From positions 1-20,458 of the forward strand of contig CADBRL010000071.1 of the NCBI GenBank assembly GCA_902797105.1: a DNA stretch of 20,458 nucleotides. Direction: 5' to 3'. Each line of letters begins with the position of its first letter. Position 1 is the first letter of the stretch. Below, in pieces: positions 1-6,475 of this stretch. The translations under genes and the position numbers were made by a program. The notes under the pieces were generated by a model. It had not been told where the DNA came from. It made no database searches and worked only from the letters and a program-made list of their open reading frames with translations. The stretch is from an uncultured Erysipelotrichaceae bacterium. Lineage in GTDB: Bacteria; Bacillota_I; Bacilli_A; RF39; UBA660.

Positions 1-486
1 AATTTTTGCAAGATTTATGTCGTAGATTTCAAAAAATGAATGTATTTCTTCATATGTTTTATCATCTAAAAGTCTACTTCTAACTACGAACCTATCATCA
101 TTTGTAACACTATAGGTATTGAGATTTATTTGGCATACCTTCTTAAATCTCTTGCTATAATCTTCAGCATTTTTAGTCTGTCTTAAAACTAAATGACAAA
201 TATACATATTGTTCTTACATTCATTTTTTCTACTTCTTACACTATTTACTTCAACATTAACAAGCATTTCATTACTTTCTAGTGCTATATCTACTTCACT
301 ATTTACAGCATTTTCATTTACACTTAAATCTGGATGAAGCAAAGTAAATGTTACATCTTCTTCAGGAATATCTAAAACCTTACATACAATTTTACTTAGG
401 TATTTAAGTCCATCTTCAGTTGAAGTAAATATTTTCTTTACAATAGTATCTCTGGCATTAATTTTCTTAATTTCTAATCTTTGCAT
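1..486 (-). CDS. PD-(D/E)XK nuclease-family (Rpn/transposase-like) protein, 5' part only
   Basis: An open frame of 162 codons starts at the ATG at 486 and runs off the left edge without a stop, so the C-terminus is missing. A strong Shine-Dalgarno (AAAGGAGG) lies 8 bases upstream. The fragment has an N-terminal helical region, then a segment reading VDIALESNEMLVNVEVN (about residues 65-81). That matches the D...ExN/ExQ core of the PDDEXK_2 / Rpn-like family, often annotated as 'PD-(D/E)XK nuclease family transposase'. D66 and E79 would be catalytic; N81 stands where Q or K is more usual. Such proteins are common, often multicopy, in gut Bacillota. Those characterised (E. coli RpnA) are DNA endonucleases that promote RecA-independent recombination. 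The family call rests on motif spacing only. The gene is monocistronic as far as can be seen. Confidence 0.7.
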   Translation of the reverse strand, partial: MQRLEIKKINARDTIVKKIFTSTEDGLKYLSKIVCKVLDIPEEDVTFTLLHPDLSVNENAVNSEVDIALESNEMLVNVEVNSVRSRKNECKNNMYICHLVLRQTKNAEDYSKRFKKVCQINLNTYSVTNDDRFVVRSRLLDDKTYEEIHSFFEIYDINLAKI

Positions 487-513
487 GAGTGAAAACCTCC
501 TTTCAAAGACGCT

Positions 514-541
514 ATTATACATACAATTTTACCACTTTCAA
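514..541 (-). promoter_or_regulatory. sigma-A-type promoter for the PD-(D/E)XK gene
   Basis: On the minus strand TTGAAA (536-541), a 16-base spacer and a consensus TATAAT (514-519) precede the strong Shine-Dalgarno and the ATG at 486. Confidence 0.6.
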
Positions 542-637
542 GGCTTTCGACAAAACCTCTCATGGTTCGACACGCCATTTTGCATGAGTTAACATTTCTT
601 TACATTTTTTATAAATAAGAACGTAAAGTGTTTACAC

Positions 638-671
638 AAAAAAATGATAGAAATAATTTATATCTCTATCA
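638..671 (-). terminator. Rho-independent terminator after clpB
   Basis: Read on the minus strand, a 7-bp stem (TGATAGA / TCTATCA, 665-671 with 645-651) is followed by seven U residues (638-644), just past the clpB stop codon. Confidence 0.7.
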
Positions 672-678
672 GTTAATT

Positions 679-2787
679 TTATTTTATATTTATAACATAA
701 TTATCATTATCAAGTGATACCACTAAAGTATCTCCAACTTTTAAGTTACCATCAATTACTTTGTGAGCAATTAAGTTTTCAATATTTTTAGTAATGTATC
801 TCTTTATTGGTCTAGCACCATATCTAGGATCATAAGCTTCGTTAATGATTTTTTCTTTAGCTTCATTTGTAATTTCAACATGAATATAACTTGCTTTAAG
901 TCTATCATTAACTTCTTTCATAATTTTATCAACAATGTCACCAATAACATCTTTCTTAAGTGAATTAAAGATAATTATTTCATCAATTCTGTTTATAAGT
1001 TCTGGTCTAAACGTATTTTTTAGTTCATTCATAACAAGTTCATTAGCATTCTTTTCATCATCAAGAATATATTCACTACCTAAGTTACTAGTCATAATTA
1101 TGATAGTATTTTTAAAGTCTACTACCCGACCTTGGCTATCTGTAAGTCTTCCATCATCTAGTATTTGAAGTAAAATATTAAAAACATCTTTATGAGCTTT
1201 TTCTATTTCATCAAATAAAACTATACTATATGGATTTCTTCTTACAGCTTCAGTAAGTTCTCCACCTTCATCATATCCAACATATCCTGGAGGAGCCCCA
1301 ACTAAACGAGAAACATTAAATGATTCCATATACTCAGAACAGTCGATTCTAATCATGTGTCTTTCATCATCAAATAATTCATAAGCAAGTGATTTTGCTA
1401 CTTCAGTTTTACCTACCCCAGTTGGTCCTAAGAATATAAAGGAACCAATTGGTCTATTAGGGTCTTTAATACCACTTCTTGCTCTGATAATTGCATCACT
1501 AACAAGTTTTAAAGCATTATCTTGACCTATAACACGTAATTTTAATCTATCAAATAAATGAAGTAATTTATCTTTTTCGCTTGAAACTAATTTAGATACA
1601 GGAATATGTGTCCATCTTGAAATAATTTCTGCAATGCTTTCTTCATCCACAACATCCGATAAAATATTATTTTGATTTTGTTCTTGTAATACTTTAAGTT
1701 CTTGCTCAAGTTCTGGAATTTTGCCGTGTCTTAACATTGCACTTTTTTCAAGATCATAATTATTCTCAGCTTGGGCTAAATCAAAACGAGCACGTTCAAG
1801 TTCTTCCTTTTTCTTATTTATTTCATTCTTTGCTTCTTTTTCTTCATCCCATTTTTGATGTAAATCAGCTTCTTTAGCTTTTAAATCTACAAGTTTTTCA
1901 TCAATTTCATTTATTCTATTTTTACTTATTTCATCTTTTTCTTTCTTTAAAGCTTGTTTTTCAATTTCCAAGCTCATTATTTTTCTTGTAAGTTCATCAA
2001 GTTCAACCGGCATAGATTCAAGTTGCATTTTTATGGTAGCACACGCTTCATCTACTAAATCGATGGCTTTATCTGGTAAAAATCTATCGGTAATATATCT
2101 ATCTGATAAAGTTGCTGCAGATACTAAAGCACTATCTTTAATAGTTACACCATGGAATATTTCAAATCTTTCTTTTAAACCACGAAGAATAGTAATTGTA
2201 TCTTCGACAGTTGGTTCACTTACCAAAACTTTTTGAAATCTTCTTTCTAAGGCTCCATCCTTTTCAATATACTTACGATATTCATTTAAAGTTGTAGCAC
2301 CTATAACATGAATTTCACCACGGGCAAGCATTGGTTTAAGCATATTAGAAACATCCATTGCACCATCTCCACCAGCACCAACTATCATGTGAATTTCATC
2401 AATAAACATTATAATATTGCCATCAGAGTCTTTAATTTCTTTCAAAACAGCTTTTAATCTTTCTTCAAATTCACCACGATATTTAGCTCCAGCAACAAGT
2501 GAACCCAAATCTAATTCCCAAACAGTTTTATTTTTCAAACTACTTGGAACATCACCTTTTATAATTCTTTGGGCAAGTCCTTCCACTATAGCAGTTTTAC
2601 CTACCCCAGGTTCACCAATTAAAACTGGATTATTCTTACTTTTACGTGATAATATTCTAATAATATTTCTAATTTCTTCATCTCTACCTATAACAGGATC
2701 AACTTTATTATCTAAAACATTCTTAGTTATATCACGTCCATATTTATTTAAAACATCTTTTAATTCATCATTATTTTCAAAGTTCAT
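679..2787 (-). CDS. clpB: ClpB disaggregase lacking the N-terminal domain
   Basis: Hsp100 AAA+ disaggregase, which threads aggregated proteins through a hexameric pore together with DnaK/DnaJ/GrpE. Visible parts: AAA domain 1 with Walker A GEPGVGKT (58-65), Walker B ending FIDE (128-131), the aromatic pore loop KYRG (102-105) and the ERRF arginine-finger region (181-184); a long charged coiled-coil middle domain (about 265-380), which marks ClpB rather than ClpA or ClpC; AAA domain 2 with GPTGVGKT (454-461), FDEIEKAH, and the GYVGYDEGG loop; and a D2-small C-terminus. At 702 residues it is about 150 shorter than classical ClpB because the Clp_N repeats are absent; the protein enters almost directly into AAA domain 1. 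This resembles the short ClpB isoform and mollicute ClpB. The start has the Shine-Dalgarno AAAGGGTGA. A CIRCE operator sits in the promoter. The family assignment is firm. Confidence 0.95.
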   Translation of the reverse strand: MNFENNDELKDVLNKYGRDITKNVLDNKVDPVIGRDEEIRNIIRILSRKSKNNPVLIGEPGVGKTAIVEGLAQRIIKGDVPSSLKNKTVWELDLGSLVAGAKYRGEFEERLKAVLKEIKDSDGNIIMFIDEIHMIVGAGGDGAMDVSNMLKPMLARGEIHVIGATTLNEYRKYIEKDGALERRFQKVLVSEPTVEDTITILRGLKERFEIFHGVTIKDSALVSAATLSDRYITDRFLPDKAIDLVDEACATIKMQLESMPVELDELTRKIMSLEIEKQALKKEKDEISKNRINEIDEKLVDLKAKEADLHQKWDEEKEAKNEINKKKEELERARFDLAQAENNYDLEKSAMLRHGKIPELEQELKVLQEQNQNNILSDVVDEESIAEIISRWTHIPVSKLVSSEKDKLLHLFDRLKLRVIGQDNALKLVSDAIIRARSGIKDPNRPIGSFIFLGPTGVGKTEVAKSLAYELFDDERHMIRIDCSEYMESFNVSRLVGAPPGYVGYDEGGELTEAVRRNPYSIVLFDEIEKAHKDVFNILLQILDDGRLTDSQGRVVDFKNTIIIMTSNLGSEYILDDEKNANELVMNELKNTFRPELINRIDEIIIFNSLKKDVIGDIVDKIMKEVNDRLKASYIHVEITNEAKEKIINEAYDPRYGARPIKRYITKNIENLIAHKVIDGNLKVGDTLVVSLDNDNYVINIK

Positions 2788-2819
2788 CTAAATCACCCTT
2801 TCTTAAATTGAACACCTAC

Positions 2820-2848
2820 ATTATAACTCACAAATTAGCACTTGTCAA
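2820..2848 (-). promoter_or_regulatory. clpB promoter (consensus sigma-A)
   Basis: On the minus strand, TTGACA (2843-2848), exactly 17 bases, then TATAAT (2820-2825): both boxes are perfect consensus. The -35 lies inside the CIRCE operator, so bound HrcA would block RNA polymerase directly. The transcription start should fall near 2813. Confidence 0.85.
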
Positions 2849-2861
2849 GTGTAAGTGCTAA
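2835..2861. promoter_or_regulatory. CIRCE operator (HrcA binding site)
   Basis: TTAGCACTT (2835-2843), a 9-base spacer, then AAGTGCTAA (2853-2861) form a perfect 9-9-9 inverted repeat. Consensus CIRCE is TTAGCACTC-N9-GAGTGCTAA; this differs only by one symmetrical substitution at the inner base of each arm. It overlaps the clpB -35 box, so clpB is predicted to belong to an HrcA heat-shock regulon. Confidence 0.93.
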
Positions 2862-2875
2862 TTATATAAAAATTA

Positions 2876-2905
2876 AAAACTGTTTAGAACAAAACATCTA
2901 AACAG
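2876..2905 (-). terminator. Rho-independent terminator after the CotD-like gene
   Basis: On the minus strand, CTGTTTAGA and TCTAAACAG (2897-2905 and 2880-2888) form a 9-bp stem with an 8-base loop, followed by TTTTTAATTTTT. It separates the coat gene from the clpB promoter. Confidence 0.8.
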
Positions 2906-2924
2906 CTTATCTTTTCAAATTTAA

Positions 2925-3248
2925 TTAATAGCATCTAGGTCCATAAACATTTTCACAAACGTTTTCTTCACAGCAAGTATATTCTGGTGTAAATGTATGT
3001 TTATAAACATGATGATTTATTATTCTTGTATTGCAAGGCATAATGTGAGGAACTTCGTGACAAATATATCTATGGCATACTCTTTCTTGAGGGCATTCAT
3101 AGATTGGATTTTGAACGCAACCAGGCATAGCCATCATGCCTGCATCACAAGAAGCACCAGCAAATGAAGCATCTCCCCCTATTTTTGTTTTATCAAAACT
3201 TTTCTTCATTTCTGTTTCTTCTTTAAAACTTTCATTAAAATAATTCAT
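2925..3248 (-). CDS. CotD-like, Cys/His-rich spore coat protein
   Basis: A small protein of 107 residues from the chosen start, with ten cysteines and several histidines concentrated in its C-terminal two thirds. The segment around CNTRIINHHVYKHTF followed by a CC pair resembles inner spore coat protein CotD, where a His-rich, aromatic block is flanked by Cys pairs. Such proteins cross-link into the coat of the forespore. An in-frame ATG lies at 3257, but the Shine-Dalgarno (AAAGGA, 3258-3263) abuts it directly; the ATG at 3248 has the right spacing and is preferred. The first 35 residues are polar and lack Cys. A sigma-K-like promoter lies directly upstream. Other Cys-rich coat or crust proteins remain possible. 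The coding call is solid and the coat role likely. Confidence 0.72.
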   Translation of the reverse strand: MNYFNESFKEETEMKKSFDKTKIGGDASFAGASCDAGMMAMPGCVQNPIYECPQERVCHRYICHEVPHIMPCNTRIINHHVYKHTFTPEYTCCEENVCENVYGPRCY

Positions 3249-3269
3249 TAAAAACATTCCTTTCTAATG

Positions 3270-3297
3270 TATCTTATGAATATTTTATTTTAATGTC
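3270..3297 (-). promoter_or_regulatory. sigma-K-like (late mother-cell) promoter of the CotD-like gene
   Basis: On the minus strand, CATAAGATA (3270-3278) matches the sigma-K -10 form CATANNNTA exactly. An AC dinucleotide (3295-3296, within GACA) sits 16 bases upstream, as expected for the short sigma-K -35. Bacillus cotD is itself sigma-K dependent. The motif is short, so this is suggestive. Confidence 0.5.
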
Positions 3298-3315
3298 TAG
3301 TCAAATACACAAATG

Positions 3316-3747
3316 TCACTTTATTATTTCAATGATATTTAGAATGCTTGCAAAGATAAGCCAAAATAAATATGGAATAAGTAAATATGCTGATACTTTG
3401 TTGTATTTAAAATATTTGATAATCATATATATTGTAATAATTATTAAAAGAATAATCCATAAAAATGCTAGTATTTTCATATTAAATGTAAAGAATATGA
3501 ATGACCAAGCAAGATTAATAATTAAATTTACTTTATATATTGTAAGTAAATCTTCATCATCTTTAACTAAATAACTTGATATGCCAAGCATAATGTAAAG
3601 AATACTCCATACAATTGGAAAAATGAAACCTGGAACAATTCCATTATAAATCTTTGTTTCCCCACTAGTTAAAAAGCCAACAATAGCACCACTTAAAAGG
3701 GGTACTAAAATGTAAAATAATAATTTTTTTATATCTATCTTTTTCAT
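3316..3747 (-). CDS. tspO: TspO/MBR-family membrane protein
   Basis: A 143-residue, five-helix membrane protein of the TspO (translocator protein / peripheral benzodiazepine receptor homologue) family, whose members bind porphyrins and affect tetrapyrrole and stress responses. Visible family signatures are PGFIFPIVWSILY (about 39-51, with the conserved P, F, W and Y), INLAWSFIFF (about 77-86, N and W) and LIPYLFWLIFASILN near the C-terminus (the P-Y-W-F-A-N pattern of helix 5). It is a little shorter than usual and less Trp-rich. No Shine-Dalgarno precedes the ATG; instead TATAAT ends six bases before it, so the mRNA may be leaderless. An open frame on the opposite strand at 3293-3574 is a shadow. 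Confidence 0.85.
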   Translation of the reverse strand: MKKIDIKKLLFYILVPLLSGAIVGFLTSGETKIYNGIVPGFIFPIVWSILYIMLGISSYLVKDDEDLLTIYKVNLIINLAWSFIFFTFNMKILAFLWIILLIIITIYMIIKYFKYNKVSAYLLIPYLFWLIFASILNIIEIIK

Positions 3748-3753
3748 ACTTTT

Positions 3754-3759
3754 ATTATA
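3754..3759 (-). promoter_or_regulatory. -10 box placing the tspO transcription start on its ATG
   Basis: A consensus TATAAT on the minus strand is followed by AAAAGT and then the ATG at 3747, which is where transcription would begin. No good -35 is seen at 17 bases; TTGCAT lies 19 bases upstream. Confidence 0.45.
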
Positions 3760-3794
3760 CTTTAAATTTATAGAAAATATGCAATTTATATAAG

Positions 3795-3823
3795 TTGTAC
3801 AAATTTATTTTTTGTGTTATTAT
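3795..3823 (+). promoter_or_regulatory. probable tRNA-Arg promoter
   Basis: TTGTAC (3795-3800), 17 bases, TATTAT (3818-3823). The predicted start (about 3830) is only a base or two before the mature tRNA 5' end. Confidence 0.4.
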
Positions 3824-3831
3824 TATATTGT

Positions 3832-3908
3832 GTCCTCGTAGTTTAGTTGGATAAAACAAGCCCCTCCTAAGGGTTAGAGCATGAGTTCGACTCTCATCGA
3901 GGACGCCA
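3832..3908 (+). tRNA. tRNA-Arg (anticodon CCT), CCA encoded
   Basis: The 77-base cloverleaf folds by hand: acceptor GTCCTCG/CGAGGAC, D-stem GTTT/AAAC, anticodon stem AGCCC/GGGTT with loop CTCCTAA (anticodon CCT at 3866-3868, reading AGG), a five-base variable loop, T-stem ATGAG/CTCAT with loop TTCGACT, discriminator G and a templated CCA (3906-3908). Confidence 0.96.
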
Positions 3909-3918
3909 TAAGTAAATT

Positions 3919-3945
3919 AAAGTCCGTACCTCCGGACTTTTTTTA
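3919..3945 (+). terminator. Rho-independent terminator of the tRNA transcript
   Basis: AAAGTCCG (3919-3926), a 6-base loop and CGGACTTT (3933-3940) run into a T tract, 10 bases after the tRNA CCA. Confidence 0.85.
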
Positions 3946-3995
3946 TTGAAAATGTAATTTAGATCTTATTAATAAAAGTTTAAAAAAACAATAAG

Positions 3996-4136
3996 TTATT
4001 CACTCATTGCTATAACAGTATCACTTCCCGAGGTACTTTCCATTTTACTAAACCTTAAATTGATTAAGAGTATCATTCCTACTATCGCCAAGTAGAAAAA
4101 TAAAACTCCACTATACTTTTTCATTACTTCTAACAT
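3996..4136 (-). CDS. 46-residue single-pass membrane peptide divergent from lexA
   Basis: A small open frame, ATG at 4136 to TAA at 3996-3998. A second in-frame ATG lies at 4142, but the GAGG Shine-Dalgarno (4144-4147) almost touches that one and is 8 bases from 4136. The peptide has a short N-terminus with two lysines, one hydrophobic helix (about 9-27, GVLFFYLAIVGMILLINL), then R/K and a polar tail ending in VIAMSE. It has its own good promoter, transcribed away from lexA, with the lexA control region between them. In Bacillus this position is taken by yneA, whose product is an SOS-induced membrane protein that stalls division. No LysM domain is present and there is no room for one, so it is not YneA itself. 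Coding status rests on frame, start signals, promoter and a clean transmembrane helix; the function is inferred from position only. Confidence 0.62.
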   Translation of the reverse strand: MLEVMKKYSGVLFFYLAIVGMILLINLRFSKMESTSGSDTVIAMSE

Positions 4137-4162
4137 ATCCATTACCTCGTCTTTCTGATATC

Positions 4163-4191
4163 ATTTTAATACATATATTTGTTCGTGTCAA
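4163..4191 (-). promoter_or_regulatory. promoter of the 46-residue membrane peptide
   Basis: On the minus strand, TTGACA (4186-4191), exactly 17 bases, TAAAAT (4163-4168). The spacer begins CGAACAAATAT, which resembles one half of the Bacillus-type SOS box CGAAC-N4-GTTCG. The transcription start should be near 4156, leaving a leader of about 20 bases. Confidence 0.7.
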
Positions 4192-4200
4192 CGTTTTAAT

Positions 4201-4212
4201 AAACAATTGTTT
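4201..4212. promoter_or_regulatory. candidate LexA operator (AAACAATTGTTT palindrome)
   Basis: A perfect 12-base palindrome with the GAAC-N4-GTTC layout of Gram-positive SOS boxes, with the outer G/C replaced by A/T. It overlaps the lexA -35 and lies between the two divergent -35 boxes. LexA commonly represses its own gene, so the position fits. The sequence deviates from the Bacillus consensus and, in A+T-rich DNA, could be chance. Confidence 0.45.
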
Positions 4213-4239
4213 GACTTTTTACAAATTATAGTGTAAAAT
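4211..4239 (+). promoter_or_regulatory. lexA promoter
   Basis: TTGACT (4211-4216), 17 bases, TAAAAT (4234-4239). Transcription should start near 4246, on the first in-frame ATG, which rules that ATG out as the translation start. Confidence 0.75.
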
Positions 4240-4263
4240 AAAGTTATGAAAGGAAAGATCGCT

Positions 4264-4893
4264 ATGGAAGAAAAAAAAGAACTTACACTTAGACAAGAAG
4301 AAATTTTAAATTTTATTAAAAAGTATATTGCAGATCATGGATATCCCCCTGCAATTAGAGAAGTATGTGCGGGAGTTGGTTTAAGCAGCCCAGCTACAGT
4401 ATTTGTGCACATAAAAAACTTAGAAAATATGGGATACATCAGACAAACAAGCAATAAATTTAGAACTATTGAATTACTTGTTGAAAATGAATATGCAGAA
4501 AAAGATGAAGATGTAGTAAAGGTTCCCCTACTTGGAAAGATAACTGCAGGAAGTCCTATCACAGCAATTGAACAACCTAATGAATTTTTTGATTTACCTG
4601 CAGCTTTAATGCCTAAATCGGGTGAAGTATTTACACTTCATGTAAGTGGTGAATCCATGATAAACCGAGGCATATTTGATAATGACTATGTTATTGTAAA
4701 AAGACAACAAAATGCTAAAAATGGTGATATCGTTGTAGCCATGACTGATGAAAATGAAGTTACACTTAAGACTTTTTACAAAGAAAAAGACCATATTAGA
4801 CTACAACCAGAAAATGATACAATGGCACCTCTAATTTTTGATAACATTACCATTCTGGGAATAGCAATTGGTTTATATAGAAAAATTTAAATT
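4264..4893 (+). CDS. lexA: LexA, SOS repressor and self-cleaving protease
   Basis: The 208-residue SOS repressor, which binds operators as a dimer and cleaves itself when RecA filaments form. The N-terminal winged helix (about 5-70) opens with LTLRQEEILNFI and contains GYPPAIREV and SSPATVFVHIKNLE. The cleavage site is A95-G96 in ITAGSP; the catalytic serine is S131 in SGESM and the lysine is K169 in VTLKTF. Length agrees with Bacillus LexA (205). I choose the ATG at 4264 over the in-frame ATG at 4246: the Shine-Dalgarno (AAAGGAAAG, 4249-4257) lies between them and the predicted transcription start is at about 4246. The stop codon is TAA ending near 4890, and a strong terminator follows. The divergent micropeptide shares the control region. 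Confidence 0.95.
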
Positions 4894-4903
4894 TTTTCAC
4901 TAT

Positions 4904-4933
4904 AAAACGGAAACTAAGTTTCCGTTTTTATTT
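4904..4933 (+). terminator. Rho-independent terminator after lexA
   Basis: AAAACGGAAAC (4904-4914) and GTTTCCGTTTT (4918-4928) form an 11-bp stem with a 3-base loop, followed by TATTTATTT. It also lies just past the stop of the convergent rhomboid gene and may serve both. Confidence 0.88.
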
Positions 4934-6092
4934 ATTTTACAAAAAATACTATATAACTTAAGAATGCTAAATAAAGAACTAACACGATCCATCCATTAAT
5001 CATGTCTTTCTTATAAGATTTATTTTTTATACCTATAGCCATTGTGGCAAGATAACCACCTACCAAACCACCAATGTGAGCACCATTATCAATACCAGAA
5101 ATCATAAAACCAATTAATAAGTTAAAGACAATAACAGGTATAATTTGAGTTTTTATAGCATCATTTAAATAAAGTCTATAATGATATCCAAAATAAAGTA
5201 AAGCTCCCATAAGGCCAAATATTGCTCCACTAGCTCCAGCAGATACAATATTGCTTTCTGTAAAAACTAAAGACATCAAACTAGCACTTATACTACTTAC
5301 TAAATATATAAATATAAATTTCCATTTACCAATTAATGCTTCAACACTTGGTCCAATAACCCTTAAAGAGTACAAATTTACAAATAAGTGAATTAAACCT
5401 ACATGTAAGAATGCTGAGGTAAATAATCTCCATACTTCACCACTTTTAACAAGTATAATATTATTAGCACCAAATCTAGCTAAAATATTAGCATCAAAAT
5501 TTATGAAATTACCACCATAAATAGCTATTACAAAATACATTATTAAACATATTAAACTAATAATATTTGTAAAAACTATTCTCTTCGGAGCAAACAAATC
5601 ATTAAACTTCTTATTTTCTTCTTCAGTTTTTTCATTTATATCATTAGTTACATTAATTATTAAGTCTAGTCCATCATTAGTTTCTAAAAGTTCATCTTTA
5701 ATTGTGGGAAAAGCTTTATTTATATCAGGATTTTTTCTAACATCATTAAGACTTTCTACACTTATAGTTTCAATATCTTTTATATCCCCTTTATCTACTT
5801 TTTTACTAATATCCAAACAAATATTTAAAGCATTCACTTTAAAAGATAATGTTTTTTTCTTTATTTGTTTTATAACATGTTTCATTTTAAATATATCAAA
5901 TTTATATTGTTCTTCATTTATAATTGAATTGCAAGTTATTCTTATTATTCTATATGGTCCATCTAAATTCTCTAGCCAAATTTCATCTTTAACTCCTTGA
6001 ACATGTATCGGAGCATAATTTTCTTTAGTTACAAAATAATGAACTAAACTCATCATAATTTGGTCACTTTTACGTATCATTAAATTAGACAT
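4932..6092 (-). CDS. GluP/YqgP-like rhomboid intramembrane serine protease
   Basis: A rhomboid protease with a large N-terminal soluble domain. Numbering from the ATG at 6092 (386 residues): about 1-165 is soluble and charged, followed by a six-to-seven-helix rhomboid core. Visible motifs are FLHVGLIHLFVN (H230, H235, N239), the catalytic serine S288 in GASGAIFG, and the catalytic histidine H339 in NGAHIGGLVGG. The layout matches Bacillus YqgP/GluP, whose soluble domain precedes the core; that enzyme clips the Mg transporter MgtE and acts with FtsH. I see no TPR repeats at the C-terminus, which B. subtilis YqgP has. An in-frame ATG lies at 6113, but the promoter would start transcription at about 6110 and the Shine-Dalgarno GAGGGAG (6102-6108) lies inside that extension, so 6092 is preferred. 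Confidence 0.9.
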   Translation of the reverse strand: MSNLMIRKSDQIMMSLVHYFVTKENYAPIHVQGVKDEIWLENLDGPYRIIRITCNSIINEEQYKFDIFKMKHVIKQIKKKTLSFKVNALNICLDISKKVDKGDIKDIETISVESLNDVRKNPDINKAFPTIKDELLETNDGLDLIINVTNDINEKTEEENKKFNDLFAPKRIVFTNIISLICLIMYFVIAIYGGNFINFDANILARFGANNIILVKSGEVWRLFTSAFLHVGLIHLFVNLYSLRVIGPSVEALIGKWKFIFIYLVSSISASLMSLVFTESNIVSAGASGAIFGLMGALLYFGYHYRLYLNDAIKTQIIPVIVFNLLIGFMISGIDNGAHIGGLVGGYLATMAIGIKNKSYKKDMINGWIVLVLYLAFLSYIVFFVK

Positions 6093-6116
6093 TAAATCCA
6101 TCTCCCTCGTCATAAT

Positions 6117-6145
6117 ATTTTACAATAAATCATATATTTAGTAAA
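6117..6145 (-). promoter_or_regulatory. promoter of the rhomboid gene
   Basis: On the minus strand, TTTACT (6140-6145), 17 bases, TAAAAT (6117-6122), giving a start near 6110. Confidence 0.5.
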
Positions 6146-6157
6146 GAGGTGATAACT

Positions 6158-6475
6158 TTGTTTATCTTTCTTTACATAGTAAGTTTAATACTTATAGTTT
6201 GTATTCTTCTTAAAATAAATAATTTTCATTTATTTGATGATGCCTTAATTTTTTCCAGTTTAACTAATTATTTACTTGTATTTGCACAAAGTTTATTCAC
6301 GTTTTATTTTGAAAATTATTTATTTTCATTTGTTAGTTCTATTTTACTTATAATTTTTACTATTTTACTTTTATATGATTTTAAAAGAATATTAGGTTAT
6401 TTACCAATTGCATCTATTTTATATTTATTTATGCATATTTATCTTTTAATTACCACTTTTCTAAATCTTTTATAA
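6158..6475 (+). CDS. small multi-pass membrane protein, unknown function
   Basis: A 105-residue, strongly hydrophobic protein with about three transmembrane segments: residues 1-20, a central pair about 40-75, and about 80-105, with the basic turn DFKRILGY between the last two. A GTG at 6149 is in frame but lies inside the Shine-Dalgarno (AAAGAGGTGA); the TTG at 6158 has proper spacing, so a TTG start is proposed. Its 3' end overlaps the convergent rluD by 26 bases, with no terminator visible between them. I do not recognise a family. Divergent from the rhomboid gene, with a 65-base gap. Confidence 0.6.
   Translation: MFIFLYIVSLILIVCILLKINNFHLFDDALIFSSLTNYLLVFAQSLFTFYFENYLFSFVSSILLIIFTILLLYDFKRILGYLPIASILYLFMHIYLLITTFLNLL

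Noticed and set aside
935..2791. Three plus-strand open frames opposite clpB (935-1168, 2033-2236, 2417-2791)
   Set aside because: They lie wholly or almost wholly on the reverse strand of an unmistakable clpB, have no Shine-Dalgarno or promoter, and encode low-complexity Ser/Leu-rich peptides typical of antisense frames.
3293..3574. 93-codon plus-strand frame opposite tspO
   Set aside because: Antisense to a gene with clear TspO motifs; no start signals.
3996..4142. yneA itself divergent from lexA
   Set aside because: The peptide is under half the length of YneA and has no LysM domain; only position and topology agree.
4335..4794. Minus-strand frames opposite lexA
   Set aside because: Shadows of lexA, whose catalytic and cleavage residues are all present.
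5704..6000. Plus-strand frame opposite the N-terminal half of the rhomboid gene
   Set aside because: No ribosome binding site; composition mirrors the sense gene.
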